A stretch of DNA of 64,000 nt from Effrenium voratum (Eukaryota; Sar; Dinophyceae; Suessiales; Symbiodiniaceae): positions 414,110 through 478,109 of the forward strand of contig CAUJNA010002902.1 of the NCBI GenBank assembly GCA_963377175.1, given 5' to 3'. Positions 17,916 to 31,400 of this stretch are shown piece by piece. Under the pieces are notes generated by a model that was not told the DNA's origin, did no database searches, and worked only from the letters and a program-made list of their open reading frames with translations. Each line of letters starts with the position of its first letter. Positions within the stretch are counted from its first letter, which is position 1. Both the position numbers and the translations under genes were made by a program.

Positions 17916-20900
17916 CTCCGATTGAAACAAGTGAGCAGCGCTTGCAGCTTGCACTTGCATGCCCTACTCCGTCCACACAAATGGCAATGCCTCGGAGTGA
18001 TTTGAGGGCGACCCTTTCGATTCAACGTTTTAGTTGTTTCTTTGAATATGTTTTGTCTCGCCCAAATAAAGACCACTTAGACGCTTCGCCCCGAATTGAG
18101 GGCGGGCGCAATTAAATCTGTGACAAGATTGGGGATGGGGACCCCCAAGATGGAGTTCGGTTTTCTTCTTGGCCACAAAGGGACCAACCAAAGACCCCCC
18201 ACCCCCCGTCCAGTCTCACTTGATCTCATTGGCCGGGGCGCCACAGGCTGCGCGGGCGACCAAGACGACCATGGCTTGGGCGTGGCTTTCGGCCACGGCC
18301 TAGCGAGAGAGGCCACCCGTAACTTTGTAGCGCAAGCCGCTCACTTCTCTGGATTTTGGCCAAACCAAAAAAAAAAAACCTTTGTATTTGCCCGGCCTCC
18401 CTTTACCTCAGGGAGTGAGACCAAACTTTGTGTTTGCCCGGCCTCCCTTTAGAGTGAGACCAAACTTTGGATTTGCCCGGCCTTCCTCTGATTGGTGGTA
18501 TGGATTGGTGGTTCGGCTAGGGGCTCTCTCATTTGCCCTTTACAAGAACCAAGGGTTCGAATCCCCAAACCACCAACTAAAACGGTCTCCTCGAAAAATA
18601 ATTGCCCCCGGGAGTGAGACCTAGAGCTAAATGCAACCGGTCCAATGATTGATGCCTCACGCGGTTGAACACATGCTGCTCAGAGGTTGCCTTCCCGCGA
18701 TTAGTGAGAAGCAACCAGGTACGTGAACACCATAATATCTGCTGACCAAATATGGCAGGCAGGGTGTCCTCGGTTGCGAAACGGCAAAAAAAAACCACGA
18801 ACCGGGCGAGCGGAGAGCTCTCTGCGTCCGAGCAGCGACTGGCCCTGCTGCACAGTGAACTTCAGTCTGGAGCTTTCCTGAGATGGCCAGGGAACCGAAA
18901 AAGCCAGGGGAACCATCTAAAGCTTCCGTGGCCATGGGGACGCTCGTTTCAGGGCAAAACGACCGAGAAATCCAAACAGGACATCGGAGCTGTCGGAAGC
19001 TGAACCTGTTTTTCTTCAAGGATCGTGTAACAAGATTAGCAGCCCTGGTATGGATGACCTGGCCATGCCCTGCCAACCAAGCCGGTAGTTTCACCCACGC
19101 CTTTTCGGGCAAGCCTCCATGCGTCAAAACAGGATTTGCTTTCAAGGTGTCCTTTAAAAAAAGATGGCACTGGTAAATGGAATAAAAATCAATCTAAACC
19201 AGTGCTATCTGTTTCTAGCCAAATTGACTGTTTAACCTTACAAAATATGTGACCTTCTGAAACAAAATGAATCGGGAAAAAAAACATGACCAAGGGAAAT
19301 CACGAGAGGGCTGGGGCCCTTAAGCACTCCAATCGTGTTGGCCGTGGCTTAAACAAGGTCACCCCCAAACCAAGGTTTATCTTCTAGGTCCTCCAGTAGA
19401 CAGGTTAGAATAAGGGTACCTTTTTTCCTGTAGTCTATTTTAGTACAGGATCCCTCCCCCAAAAAGGGGTAAAAGAGCACTACTGGGGGACCTAGTCTTG
19501 CTCCCCCCTTCCAAACCTCAAAAAGAGGATCAAAGAAAGATCGGCCCGTTGGAACCTGCGATCCCAAAAAGTCCCAGTTTTCTCTTCCCTTTTGTTTCCT
19601 CCTGAGCCCTGGCACGTCCCTTGTCCTCGCCTGGCATCCTCCCTCCCATTGGTGTCCTCCCTCCCTTTGTGCCTTTGGTTTCCTCCCTTTTCCCTTCGAC
19701 CTCGTCAAGTGCACACTCCTGCCCCAGCCACGCGCACCCTGGCGAGGGGCGTCTCCCGCCTCGATGCGCCGGTGCCGCTCCCGACGGGCTGCCTCCGTCA
19801 AGCGGACCAACATGTCCTCAGCACCGAGGGGTCTCCAATGGATACTGACAGCGGCCTTGCACCAGGTGGATACTAACCATGGATACAAGCGAGGAGTACT
19901 TAAAGGGGCATTGTACTTAGCGAGTGAAAAGCCACGGTTGTATCTCACTTACCATAGTTATAAGTCTCCTGAGTGTTTTTTCCAACAGGCTTACACATCG
20001 TACACGCTACTTACTAGGCACCCTGCCCCTCTAAGTACCGACCGCCGACGCGCAGGTTTTCGAGCTATTGCTTCGACCCCTTGAAGTTTCTGAAAGGCGC
20101 TCAAAGGGAACAACTTCTTCGAGCTCACGGGAAACCAAATGTTTGGGAGCATAGATGGTGTGTGTGTGTGTGCTTGATTTCGCGCACTCCTGTGTGCAAG
20201 CTAGCAACTCAAGTTGTGTCCTATGATCTTTCCCCCTGCCTCACACATGTTTGTCGAACATTGCACACTGTTTGTCGCGAACAAGTGTCGCTACACGTCC
20301 AAACGGACCGACCACTGCCAGGGCCTATGATTCCAAGAACAACTTGCGAGGGCATGGTCGTGAGAGAGAAGGCCACAGGACAGCTGCGCGGATTCCTGGC
20401 TGTAGGCAAAGATTCCTGAAGCACCCAACGAGCCTGTTTGTTATTAGGTACGAGACAATTACAGCTCGAATTACCGATTTCTGCTCGACCCCCCCCCACA
20501 AAGAAAAAGAAGCTCGACCCCCAAAAAAAACGCTCGATCAAATCCCCTTCATCCATCCGGGGAAGACAAGCAATTGCTGCGTGTTTTTTTATCGCTCGTC
20601 TGCGGATATGTTCGCTCGTTTTGCGGATATGTGCGCTCGCTTTGCACTTGGATTTCTGCGCGCTCCTTTCAGCGACCGACCATCTTGGAGGGTTTTGGGA
20701 AGAACGCTCGAGGCATGAACAAGTGCACGTTTGCCATATGTTAGTGACGACCCCCTGGGTTTGCATTACGTTTGGGCTCAGGGCAGAAAGTTAGGCGACG
20801 AAGGACGCTCAGGTTTGTCAAATAGCATAGCACCGCTCCAACACGCGGCTCGCCCGAAAGGAAGGTCAGGGCTGCTCCAGGGCAGACAGTGGCTTCTGGC

Positions 20901-23900
20901 AAGAGGCAAAAAACAAGATTTATAGAGGGCCTAGGCCTAAGCCAGTAGATTCATTAGAATGAGGTTGTAGGACATTCAGACTTCAAGAGAATTACTGCGT
21001 AACATTGTGTATCGATTTCGCCCCCTGCATTTCTCAATTTCGGCCACGGCGCCAGGTTTGCGAGCTGCTCTTCGGACAGACTCGGTGCCAGCACGCCGTT
21101 CTCCTGGGACTTTGGGCGATTTCAACATGTGTACTCAGGGGACATGTAAAGGGGGTGGGCAGAAAACTTTCATTCAAACACACAGAATATGGACCCCAAG
21201 TCAGGAACTTTCGTGGCTGAGCTCGGTTTAACAGGGCTCGTTCTAATTTGCTGAGGCTCTTGGCCTCAGCTTCGTCCTTCGGCGATTCGGCAGGGGCCGA
21301 AAACAAGCCCCCCAGCCTCCCTAATTAGGGAGTCTCAGAACAGCTCCGAAACCGCACCAGGGGGGGTTCTGCCTGTCCCTGGAGATGGGCCCATGGAGTG
21401 TCCTGGATGGTGACGACGTCTTTGGCCAGCGCCTGAGGCGCGCAAGACGTGAAAGCCACCTCACACCCACCCAAGCGACGAACTGATCAATGAGCAAATC
21501 GTCCAGAGAACCTCTGGGATTTTCAGCGCAATCACCTGGTCTATGGTGGGCCTGAAGCTCGGGAATCCAAAGCCAGCCCGAGCTCAGCCCTCACTGCGAG
21601 ATTGGCAAAACGTCATCTTTTGGACGGGGGATGGAGCAAGGCAAAAGGGAGTACCGACTTCAAAGGCCGAGTTTCCCACGCTTTGACGACCTTCTGCCAC
21701 GCTGCCATGTTCCATGACCCTGCAAAAAATTGTCTCACCCCTTGTTTCCGTGAATGCCAATTTTTTGGATGGGCATGGAGCCAGGTACGGGGCAACCCAG
21801 AAACGGTCTTGGCTGAAACCAGGGGATGACCACCCTTCCTGCGTCTCAACCAAATGGCGCAAAGCTCCACGGCGGTGCTCACACCGAAGAACTTGATGTT
21901 CAAAGGCTTTCTGAAGTACTTGTTGTAGTAGAAGCCCAGGTGCGACTCGTGGATGCCGGGCCTGACATGTGTGGTCAGGATATACACGAATCAACAGCCA
22001 GCCCTCTTACCACGAAGCTTGAACAGGAAGCTTGTATTTGTGGGACCTTCAAACTGGTTCTATGTTTCTTTTGGGAGGGTAATACGGAATTCTTGCAAAT
22101 CGCATTCCGCACCGGAAAGGGTGCTTCTAGAATCAATTGGGCATAGATGTAGGCGGCAACCTCGTTAAACAAAAAATGCATATCTGTATCGTAATTTCCT
22201 TCTGGGTCTAGCATCCCTGAACTGGCAACCCAGCACACCTTCCATCGGTGTGTTGGAGGGGTCATCAGCTCTCTTATCGGATCCGTCCGCGCACCGCCCT
22301 CCCCATCTGCACCAGGCCTCTCAGGGTCAGCAACATCCTGCCAGCGTAACGAACACTCTGAAGCTCGGATTGTCCAAACACAAAGCTGTCTATTTCCCAC
22401 CCAAGGATCAAGGTCCGGAGACAGGGGCGTGAAGCCAAAGTCCAAAGATCATATTTGGCTGTGTTCCGACGCCCTGGCTGTGATTTGGGCTGCCCGGCAA
22501 GGCAGAAGCTTGGCGTCTGTCAGGTTGCTTCAAAAAGCCCCGGCGCCTAGTCTGCAGGGAAAAGCGAACAGTTCATATAAGATACCCTTGATCCCTTCTA
22601 AGTGAATGATTTCCAATGGACAGTTCGCACACACACACACAAATCATCCAGAAAGCGGGATTGGCCATCCAAACCCCGAATGGACTACTTGTAGTAGAAG
22701 AAAGCCTGAGCGGCGTTCTTCGCCACCTCGATTTTCTCGAACAGTGCCAGCCCTCCAAAGAGGGTTGGGCGATCGAACATGCTTGAGCTGGATGAAGAAC
22801 GCGGAACACCGAGCCACTTACACATCGAGCCACCTGTGCGAGCCATTCGAAGTAGGAATGCTCTGGTTTGACATATGCGGCATGCGCCTTAAGGGAAGAC
22901 AATTTAAGCTCATCATAATGCCTACATAAAACGCTTGCACAAGGGTACTTCATCTTCTCTGCAACTCCGATCTGAGAGGTACCTGGCTCCCTGCGTGAAA
23001 ATCCAAGGGCTAGCCCCTCCTCCAATTCCATTTGAGAGTGTGCTTCTTGAGTGTCCCCTTTTCCGGCGTGGATGAAACGGAAACCGCCACCAGCTTTGGG
23101 GACCCCTGATTTTGACACATACCCTGGCCCAACCTCACGTTTTTGTGTTCAGATTCTGGTTACAGAATGGTTATAACCCGCAATAGCCATGGATATTTGT
23201 TCGTGGGTTATAACCAGGCTAGCCACTTACCTGACATATTCCCAGAAATACATTCCCTTCAAACCGAATAGGGGAAAAACCAATCTTTTGCAAATGGAAG
23301 TGCCCCTCGTGGAGGTTTGGTCAGTCCGAAGCTCGTGGGGCTTTTTAAGCGCACGTCTCGCCTGTCGGAAGCCCTGCATCAGGATGGTCAGCTCGAAGCG
23401 GAGGTTCAGCAGAGCCCAGTCCTGGAAAACCCGCAAGAATGACTCAGTGTAGAGCTTCAAAACTCTCTTGGGGGTGGCTTTTCAGACAGCTCTTTTCTGG
23501 CTTGGTTACCCCACAACCATCTGTGGGGGGGGTGGGGCGGTTTCAGGGTGCCTTCTTCCGGGTTGGTTGGAAGGGACGCCAAAGGGACCACCCAGAGTGA
23601 CCTGTGCGAAACCATCATCTTGAGAGTAGGAGGCGTGTCCTTGCAAAAGCTCTTGTGTTTGTTCCGTATAATTATTGAAGATTTGCAGGCGGGGAAGTCA
23701 GCAACACCCGGCACACGCAAACATTATGCGAACGGTGCGCAGAAGTTGCTGGAGATTGTGATGAACCGCATTAGGCCTAAGAATCAACCGTGCTCGAACA
23801 CTTTTGCGCTTCCATAGGGTGGACGAAACTGAAAGATTGGCTTTGACCAACTGAGTGGGAGGCCTTTGTTAGGATCTCAGTGGACAACCCAACTGAAATA

Positions 23901-25424
23901 GCGCTCAGTTTTTGTGGGTGTTTGTTTCCGATTAGCCCAATGCCTCAGAAGTTGAACCCCGACGAGTACTCTCCAAGGTTTTTCTAGGTTCGACTCGTTC
24001 CGCCGGTTGAACCGTTTCCTTGCTGGGGTCTTGTTGGAAACAAATGCCCAAGGGAGTGGCTCGGCAAGGGCCTGGAGCCAACTCTTGATTTCTCCCTTTC
24101 GATTGCCAGGCTTCGGGTTTTGAATGGGCTGAACATTTGCGGGGAACTGTGAGCAAACCGCTAGATCATGGCAAACGTGACGAGGTTGCTGTGACATACT
24201 AGATGTCACTGGGCTTTCTTCGCGCTCGTTTTGCGCGAAGAAAGCCTCTGGGCATCGCGGACCCGCCCGTACCCCACTCCTCTAACGAGAAGTTCGCGAA
24301 AAGAGGCTCTCCTGCCAGGACCCATAGCTCTTGGGAGGGTTGCCCCCAAAACAAAGGCTATGACGGGTTCCCCACCAAAGCAAAAAGGATGCCCCCCCTC
24401 CCCCCGGCCTGCAAATCCCTCCCCCCCCCCCCGCAAATGGGTTACGGTAGTGCTGGGTTCCTAGGGCTGAAATGGGCTGAAAGGCCGGACTCAGCTACAT
24501 CCAACCCCTCGAAACGGGGTCCTCAATCTATTGAACTTAGCCTTAACTTAGCTCATGCTGACTATCAGGACTCCACAACTGCTTCGTTGACGTGTCAAAC
24601 GGCCTGCGAGACCCGAGAATGCAAAACCCGGCAACCATCACGCAGAGGGCAAATAACAAACCATAGATTGCACGCCACTCACAGAACATCCACACGAAGC
24701 ACTTGCCGAAGGGCCCGACGGCAAACATAGACCGAAAGCATCTGCCAGGACTCCTATGGCACAAATGCTCCCTGTGGCGCATGCTCTTTCTACCTTCCCT
24801 TCGAGGCGTTCCTAGAGACAGGGGCTCTTGGCATTTGGTTTTTATTCCTGGCTATTTTGAGAGTCTTAACCACACAGGGTACAGGCAGTGCAAAGCCAAA
24901 TTGGTGTCTCCTTCACCGATGTCCGCCACATCCTTCACGCTGTAGATGTCCAGCGGCACAAAGCCATCAAGCTCGTCCTCCGCCGCCTCGATCCAACAAA
25001 AAACTCCACTGACCGTGGGCAAAAGGACGCTTTTTGTGGGCTGTCCTCAAATCCCCGCTCAAAGTTTAACTTTTAGTGGGGTAAATGCAAATCCCCACTA
25101 AACACTAAAAGGCTAAAGAGCTAAGGGGATGGCTGGAGCCACCAAGTTTTGTGGTAGCTGACTTACGGAAACAACGACAACCACTGGATGGTTAAAGTGA
25201 GCAACCCACATTGGTCCGACATGACCTGTCAAACAACAACTACGCAATTGAAAGCAACCATGTTGGAAGCGCTGCAGCGTGCAACGTGCAAAACACCGAG
25301 CTCCGATTAGAATCTGTAACATGTTCCTTGTCCAACTCCTCCAGCACATCCAAACTTTCTGCAACATGACAATGTGGAGAGAAGACTCGGAGCCAGGAAA
25401 AGACGTAAATTGCCTATATATGTT

Positions 25425-25463
<39 letters not shown>

Positions 25464-28400
25464 TTGACCCCGTTACGGGAAATGAAAAAAGGAAACGGCT
25501 ATGCGCTACATAGCGCACTCTGACTTTGTTGCAAGCCTCTGTGTCAGCCGTCAAACGTTGCTTGCATCTGTCCAACCAGTAAACAAGAGGCGGAGTCCAT
25601 TGGCTCTGTAGGGCCCCTCATAGCAAGCAGAAATTGGAAAGGCATGCCTGTGCTTAACTTCTTGGCACTGGACAAATGGCAAGCAAATGGCCGACCGTCC
25701 GGGTATGTAACGACAACCCTCCCTCACTCCAAAACAATCAAAAAAATAACTCCAAGGAACAGTTGTGGAAACGGGAGGGCTACTCCGCACCTCTGCTTCA
25801 GGTTGCTGCTTCTCCTGCTTCTCTTCGTATCTCTTCTCCTGGGGCAAAGCATTGTGGCATGTTTTTTCGGGCACTGACCCTCCCAAAAATCATGGAAGCT
25901 GACAGGAGGGTTTCAAAGACTGCCACCTTCCTTCTTTTGGGGAAGCCCCCAGCCCACTTCCCATGATGGTTGGAATGACGGACATGGCCTTTTTCGACGG
26001 AGGGTTCATGATGTGATCCTTGATCTGCAGCATGCGCCCGAACGGACCCAGTGACGGAACGTGCCGGCGCTCGTATGGGCCATAGACGCCGCGAACGCGC
26101 GCATTGTGGCGTGGGCCGAGCAAACTGGGTGGCCGTGGGCCTTGCAAAAGAAACTGAACAGCGCATCGGTTTCAGCAGTTAAAACCAGACCTGCAAGTGT
26201 CTCAGCCATTGGGCATCTTGTCTTGAAATCACCCCCCCTTTTTTTAAAGGGAATGCGTTTCGTTAAGAGGAGGTTGCTTAAACCATGGATTAAACGTACT
26301 CAAAGGGCTTGGCCCAAATTGGTGCCACACATGCACTCCGAGGATGGCCGCTCCTTGTCTGCCCGAACCTCCGCAGCCTGCTGCTTCACGGGGTCCGACT
26401 TGAAGTCCTGCTCACAGGTGCCCGCGTTTTGCTCGGAGGAGACCCTACACGTTGCAAGCAAACGAGCCAACACCCCCCCAAAGCAAAAAAACAAACGACG
26501 ACAATCATTGGCCGAGTTCGTAACGAGAACGCAACATCTGGGGAATGAACAATCTTCAGGTCGCTGGCAGTGGCGGGTTGAGACTCTTCCGGATCTACAA
26601 CCCCCGCCAGCTGGGTCCTCAAACTGTAAGGGGAATGCCAGCTGTAAAACCCATCCTGTAACTAGTTGCTTGTGTGTGTAAGGACATGATCAAAGAGGAT
26701 CTTGCCCTTATCTGGTGGCAAACAGCGGGTTTACTTTATCTATTTAATGATAAAGCCTAGCTGTCCCTTTTTGGCGTGACGTTTAAAGTTTATAAAACCC
26801 GCCAGAAAGTGACATATAGGGAACCTGGCACCCGTAGGCTCACACCCCTACGACAAAGCTTCTGGTGGAAATCCACCACCCCATTCCCGCCCCTCCTTTT
26901 GCTTCACCTGCCACTCGTTTTGAAGGCGCTGCCACTCGAAGACCTGGGCCCCACTTGCTCGGCTACAACATGTACCCCTGGGTAACATGTATACCGCTTC
27001 AGGTGCATCCCTTGGACCAAACGCCGCCACAGGGTTCCTCCCGGTCAACATCACCCTGCCCAAGAAACCCAACCAGCATTGGCGAGGGCGGCAGCCTAAT
27101 CATAAGGCAAACCAAACACACACAAGCATAAACCAACACATGTGCAGCTTGCCCATTTCGACACATCCACCACGAGTCTCACCGAGTCTCACCACATCCA
27201 TTGCCGCGTTTTGCCTTCCCGGGCCCCCCGCGCGGTTTGTGAAGGTCTCCGAGCAATTGATGTCCTCCACGCGCGTGGTGATCTTCTTGGCCTGCATCCA
27301 GGACCTGCGACACGCCGAAATTGGCACTGGAAGAAAACCACAAACGAAGAGTTGAAGAAACCAGCAAGAAAGGGGACAGGGGGCCCCCATATTTCCCCTA
27401 GCACCCCATCCAAAGCAACATTGGCCAACGGGTGTTGCTTTTCTGGGGAAACCTAAATTATTAAAAAGCTACCAGGGATGGACGAAACCCTGTGACAACT
27501 GGTTTTGTCCATTCACAGCGCCTTTGGGGCGATTTGTTTTGAGACATGAAATTCTACACACATATATGAGCCCCGGAGACAAATACTTAACCCCAAAAAA
27601 CACCGCGCCGCATTGCACAGTGCAGCTTCAAGCAACGCTGGACAAAGGGCCGGGCGTGCCCATCGGCCAAAAGAAAAAGCAACAAAAGGTCACAAAGCCC
27701 AGAAGCCAAAAGGACAAACAAAGCCAACAAAAAAAGAACTGGGGCTGGCAAATCAGCTCCCTTGCTAAATCCGCAAGCCCCTTCTTGGTTTTCCTTCTGG
27801 GAAAGCCGACGAAAGGGCTATAATAACATGTCTCAAGCAAGGGGGCCGAGTAGGCAACGGCACTTTGCGTGCGGAAGAATAATAAATTTGGGGGCTTTCG
27901 GGTGCCCGTTCGGGGGCTGCTGTCACTTGAAGAAAGGCCCCTGAATTCGGGGTAGGTGGGGAAGGGGGAGTAAATTGCTCATGGGAGGGGGGCCCTAATC
28001 CGCACTCATCTGCAACATGCGGGACAGCCCTACAGGAAGGGAAAGCACTAGTCACTATCATCTGGCATGAGGATTCAAGCTTCATGTTGAACACCACTTG
28101 CAAAGTAGCATGGAACTCCACAGGGGGGGGTCCATCCTCAATTGGCGGTTCCATGTTCTTGGCAGTATTGCCAGCCCTCCTTCCATTATTTACGCAGGGA
28201 TATGAACCTTCTCAGCTTTTGCCCCCAACCGAGAAAAACACATATTTGGCTGTCAAAACTTCAAACCTACCTCATATGTCCATTTGTTGTAAACATTTGA
28301 AACCTCACAGATTCATGTCCTACACCTTAAAACCTCAAATCTCATATTCAAATCTCCTCCCCAGTTCCCCGCATCGACTCCTTTTCGACCGAAGCCCGGC

Positions 28401-31400
28401 CTCATGTACTCCTTGCTGACCAACTCCGTGGCCCACTCGTAGCGGATCTCCGCAAAGTCCTCCTCGTCCGTGGGCAGCGAGAAGTCCATGAAGGTGCCTC
28501 GCCGTCGAGTGGATACACATCGAAGCAGGGTTCCACTTCTTAGACTACCCCCACAATGACTTAAACCCAGCTGTGGGTCATGTACCCCAAAAAGGGAACC
28601 CCTGGGTTTAAGTCTATTTGCAGGTGTTCAACAAAATGCATCCAAGGGTTTAGGGCGGTTTGGGGGTGGGTTTGGGTGGGTTCAGGGTGGGTTCAAGGTG
28701 GAATGATTTAGGGTGCGCGTGGTGATGGGGTTTGTTTTGGGCGGGTTTAGGGGGGCTTCTGGTTGGCTTGTCCTCCTAGTTCCCCGATGTTGAGACACTC
28801 CGAAAACATGAAGCCCTGGTATGAGCCAGTTTCTTGGTTAATCAGCCTATGACTCGTGTCCCCACCAAACGCAGCTTTCGCCAGCAAAATCCAAAAGCGC
28901 GCGGTGTGAGAAAAGAAAACACACGCGGGTTCCCTGATTTGCTTTGTAACAGCAACCCTTTCTTGGGGCCGTGAGAAACGGGAAACCTGGCAGGGCTTTG
29001 TTCCCAAGAACCCGAAAAACAATCAGACGCTCAGTCTAAAAAATCCACAGGGCTGCATGTGGGCTCCCCTCAAGCCAAAGTCCGGAAAATCCTTCCAGCG
29101 GTTCACCCCCCTTCATCCAGATCCGATTGAGTGCAGCCGGGGGGCTGTTGAAGACCGTGGGCACCATGTCGGTCACCGGCCGCGGCAGGAACCAAAGCTT
29201 CTGCTCCTGGCAGTTGGGTCTGCGGGGCAGGTCTCAGGACACCCTCCACAGTGATGAAGTTTTCCTCTTGGTGTTCCTTTGAACAATGGTGCCAACTAAA
29301 AAAACAATTGATAGACCCAGTTCTCGCCCCGGGGTCCAACTTGCAGGTGGAATCCTCAGGTTGTACCCAACAAAAAACAAGCTCGTCGTTTTCAGCTTCT
29401 TTTTTGTGAGGTAAATATATCAGCAGCAAATCTCAAAGATGTGATGTGGCCAACACACACACAACTTGCAAAGGAGAGAAACCATGTGGATGCAAAGAAG
29501 TGGGTGCACATATCTACAGGCACATGCAAGCACATATATACCTGTGTGCATGTGCCAAATGCTATGCAACAACAAAACCACAATTCTTCAACAAGAAACG
29601 TCTCCTCCTCATCCAGCTCTGCCACAGGCAGTTGCTGCTCCGGCTCCGGCTCCTCCTCAGGTCAAAATATGATGGGCCTTCGGCCCATGATGTACTTGTT
29701 GAAATGGAGGCTCTCCGTGTGGTTTCTTTAAACTGTGCCTGTGTTGTGGGAACACCCGTGTGGCTTGGAGGAAAGCCGACAGGAGTTTTGCATTTCCGCT
29801 CAAAAGCCTGCCAAATGACTGGGTGCCAAATAGAATCTCTAGAGCAAACACATGCCCATCCCCTTTTGGCGTCCTTTCTTTGCACGGTGAAGCAATATGG
29901 GCTATTTCGCAGGTGCGCAACATCACCTGCGAGGAAAAAAGCCGGGCAACGTTGCAGAAAGCCAATCCGTTGGGATAGGTGCTCATGTACTGGGCTCTCA
30001 GATCCCCTGCTAAAAGTTTAACTTTTAGTGGGTCAAATGGAAATCCCACTAAACACTAAAAGTCTCAAAAGCTAAGGGCATGGCTGGGAGCCACCAAGTC
30101 TAGAGATACCTTTGTGAGCCCAACCTGCCGAATCCAACATACCCTCCCGCATACTTGCGTCCCTTGCGTCCTTGATCTCCTCCTGGACGCCCTCCTCTTT
30201 AGCACCTTCCTCCTTAACTTCTTTCATCTCCTGGCTGAAACACGCGCCAGTTGCCGCCATGGTTCGAAGACCTGACCCTAACAGCAAGAGACAAAGCCAA
30301 GAGTCTGTGCAAGTCGCAAGCAATTCCCTCAAATCAAACCTTCCGGCAAAATCTGTCTTCATGCTGTCTGTTGAAGCGACCAACATTGTATAGATGAGAG
30401 CACAAAGAACGTCACAGGCACACTTATGGAAGCTTTGCGGCAAGCCTTGCAATTGTAACTGACCTGCCTCGTCTTTTCCCTCCTCTTTTGCTTCAGTAGG
30501 TGCTTCTGCCGCCTGACAGGTTGCCTAGTAGCAGGGTACTCTCTCACTTTATCAGGCGTTTAGATGCTTCCACTCCCAAGGTATTGTAGGTGCATGTTCT
30601 TTTGCTGGCTAAGAGTCACTCACTCCCCACATGAGGACTAAGATAGCATCATGGGATATTCATTATTTGTTCCACGGGGCTCTTTTCATGTCAATGAATA
30701 GGCAACATACGACACCAAACGGCCAAACACATGCCCGAAAAGGTCTTCGCAACTCCATGGTTCTTGGGCGGCTGGTGATCAGGCGCGAATGCAGATCCGC
30801 AGCGAACTGGGGTTCACATTCTCCCGGCCTCTCCCGGGGTGGCCAACGACGCCCCTACTCTATCCTTTGATGGCTGAAAGGAAATGCGACTGTTTTGGCC
30901 CCGTGCAGGTTCGAGAATCTCCAGGACCAGGCCCTGCATTGCCCACGTCCCCCCCTTGCCACAGAAAACGGGGAATCGGGCGCCCTGTTTTTGCTGGACT
31001 GCCTTCCCCAACTCACTCGCCGATCTTCTCCCCGCCTGCGCAGCAGCCGTGGCTGAAGCCGCGGCCGACGCCGCGGCCTCCGCCATCCGCTTCTGGGCTT
31101 CCTGAGCGGTACCGGGGTAAGGTTTGGCATGTGGCTGATCGCGATTCAGTTTGTGATAGTGCGCAGCAGGGTTGTTTAATATTGGTCATATAAATGACAC
31201 AGTTGTGAAAACATCTCGCTTGGTGTGTCCAACGATTCCCTCAGAAAAACTGGCTGTGCACAGGGTGCTCGGCGTCATCCCCGCACAGCAGCAGGCTTTG
31301 GTGCCGGGCAATGGGATAGGAAAGGTTTATGGCCTCCCATCCATTTTTCAACCAGGGAACCTAGGCCTAATGTTGATCGTACCCAAGACATCGCACCCCA

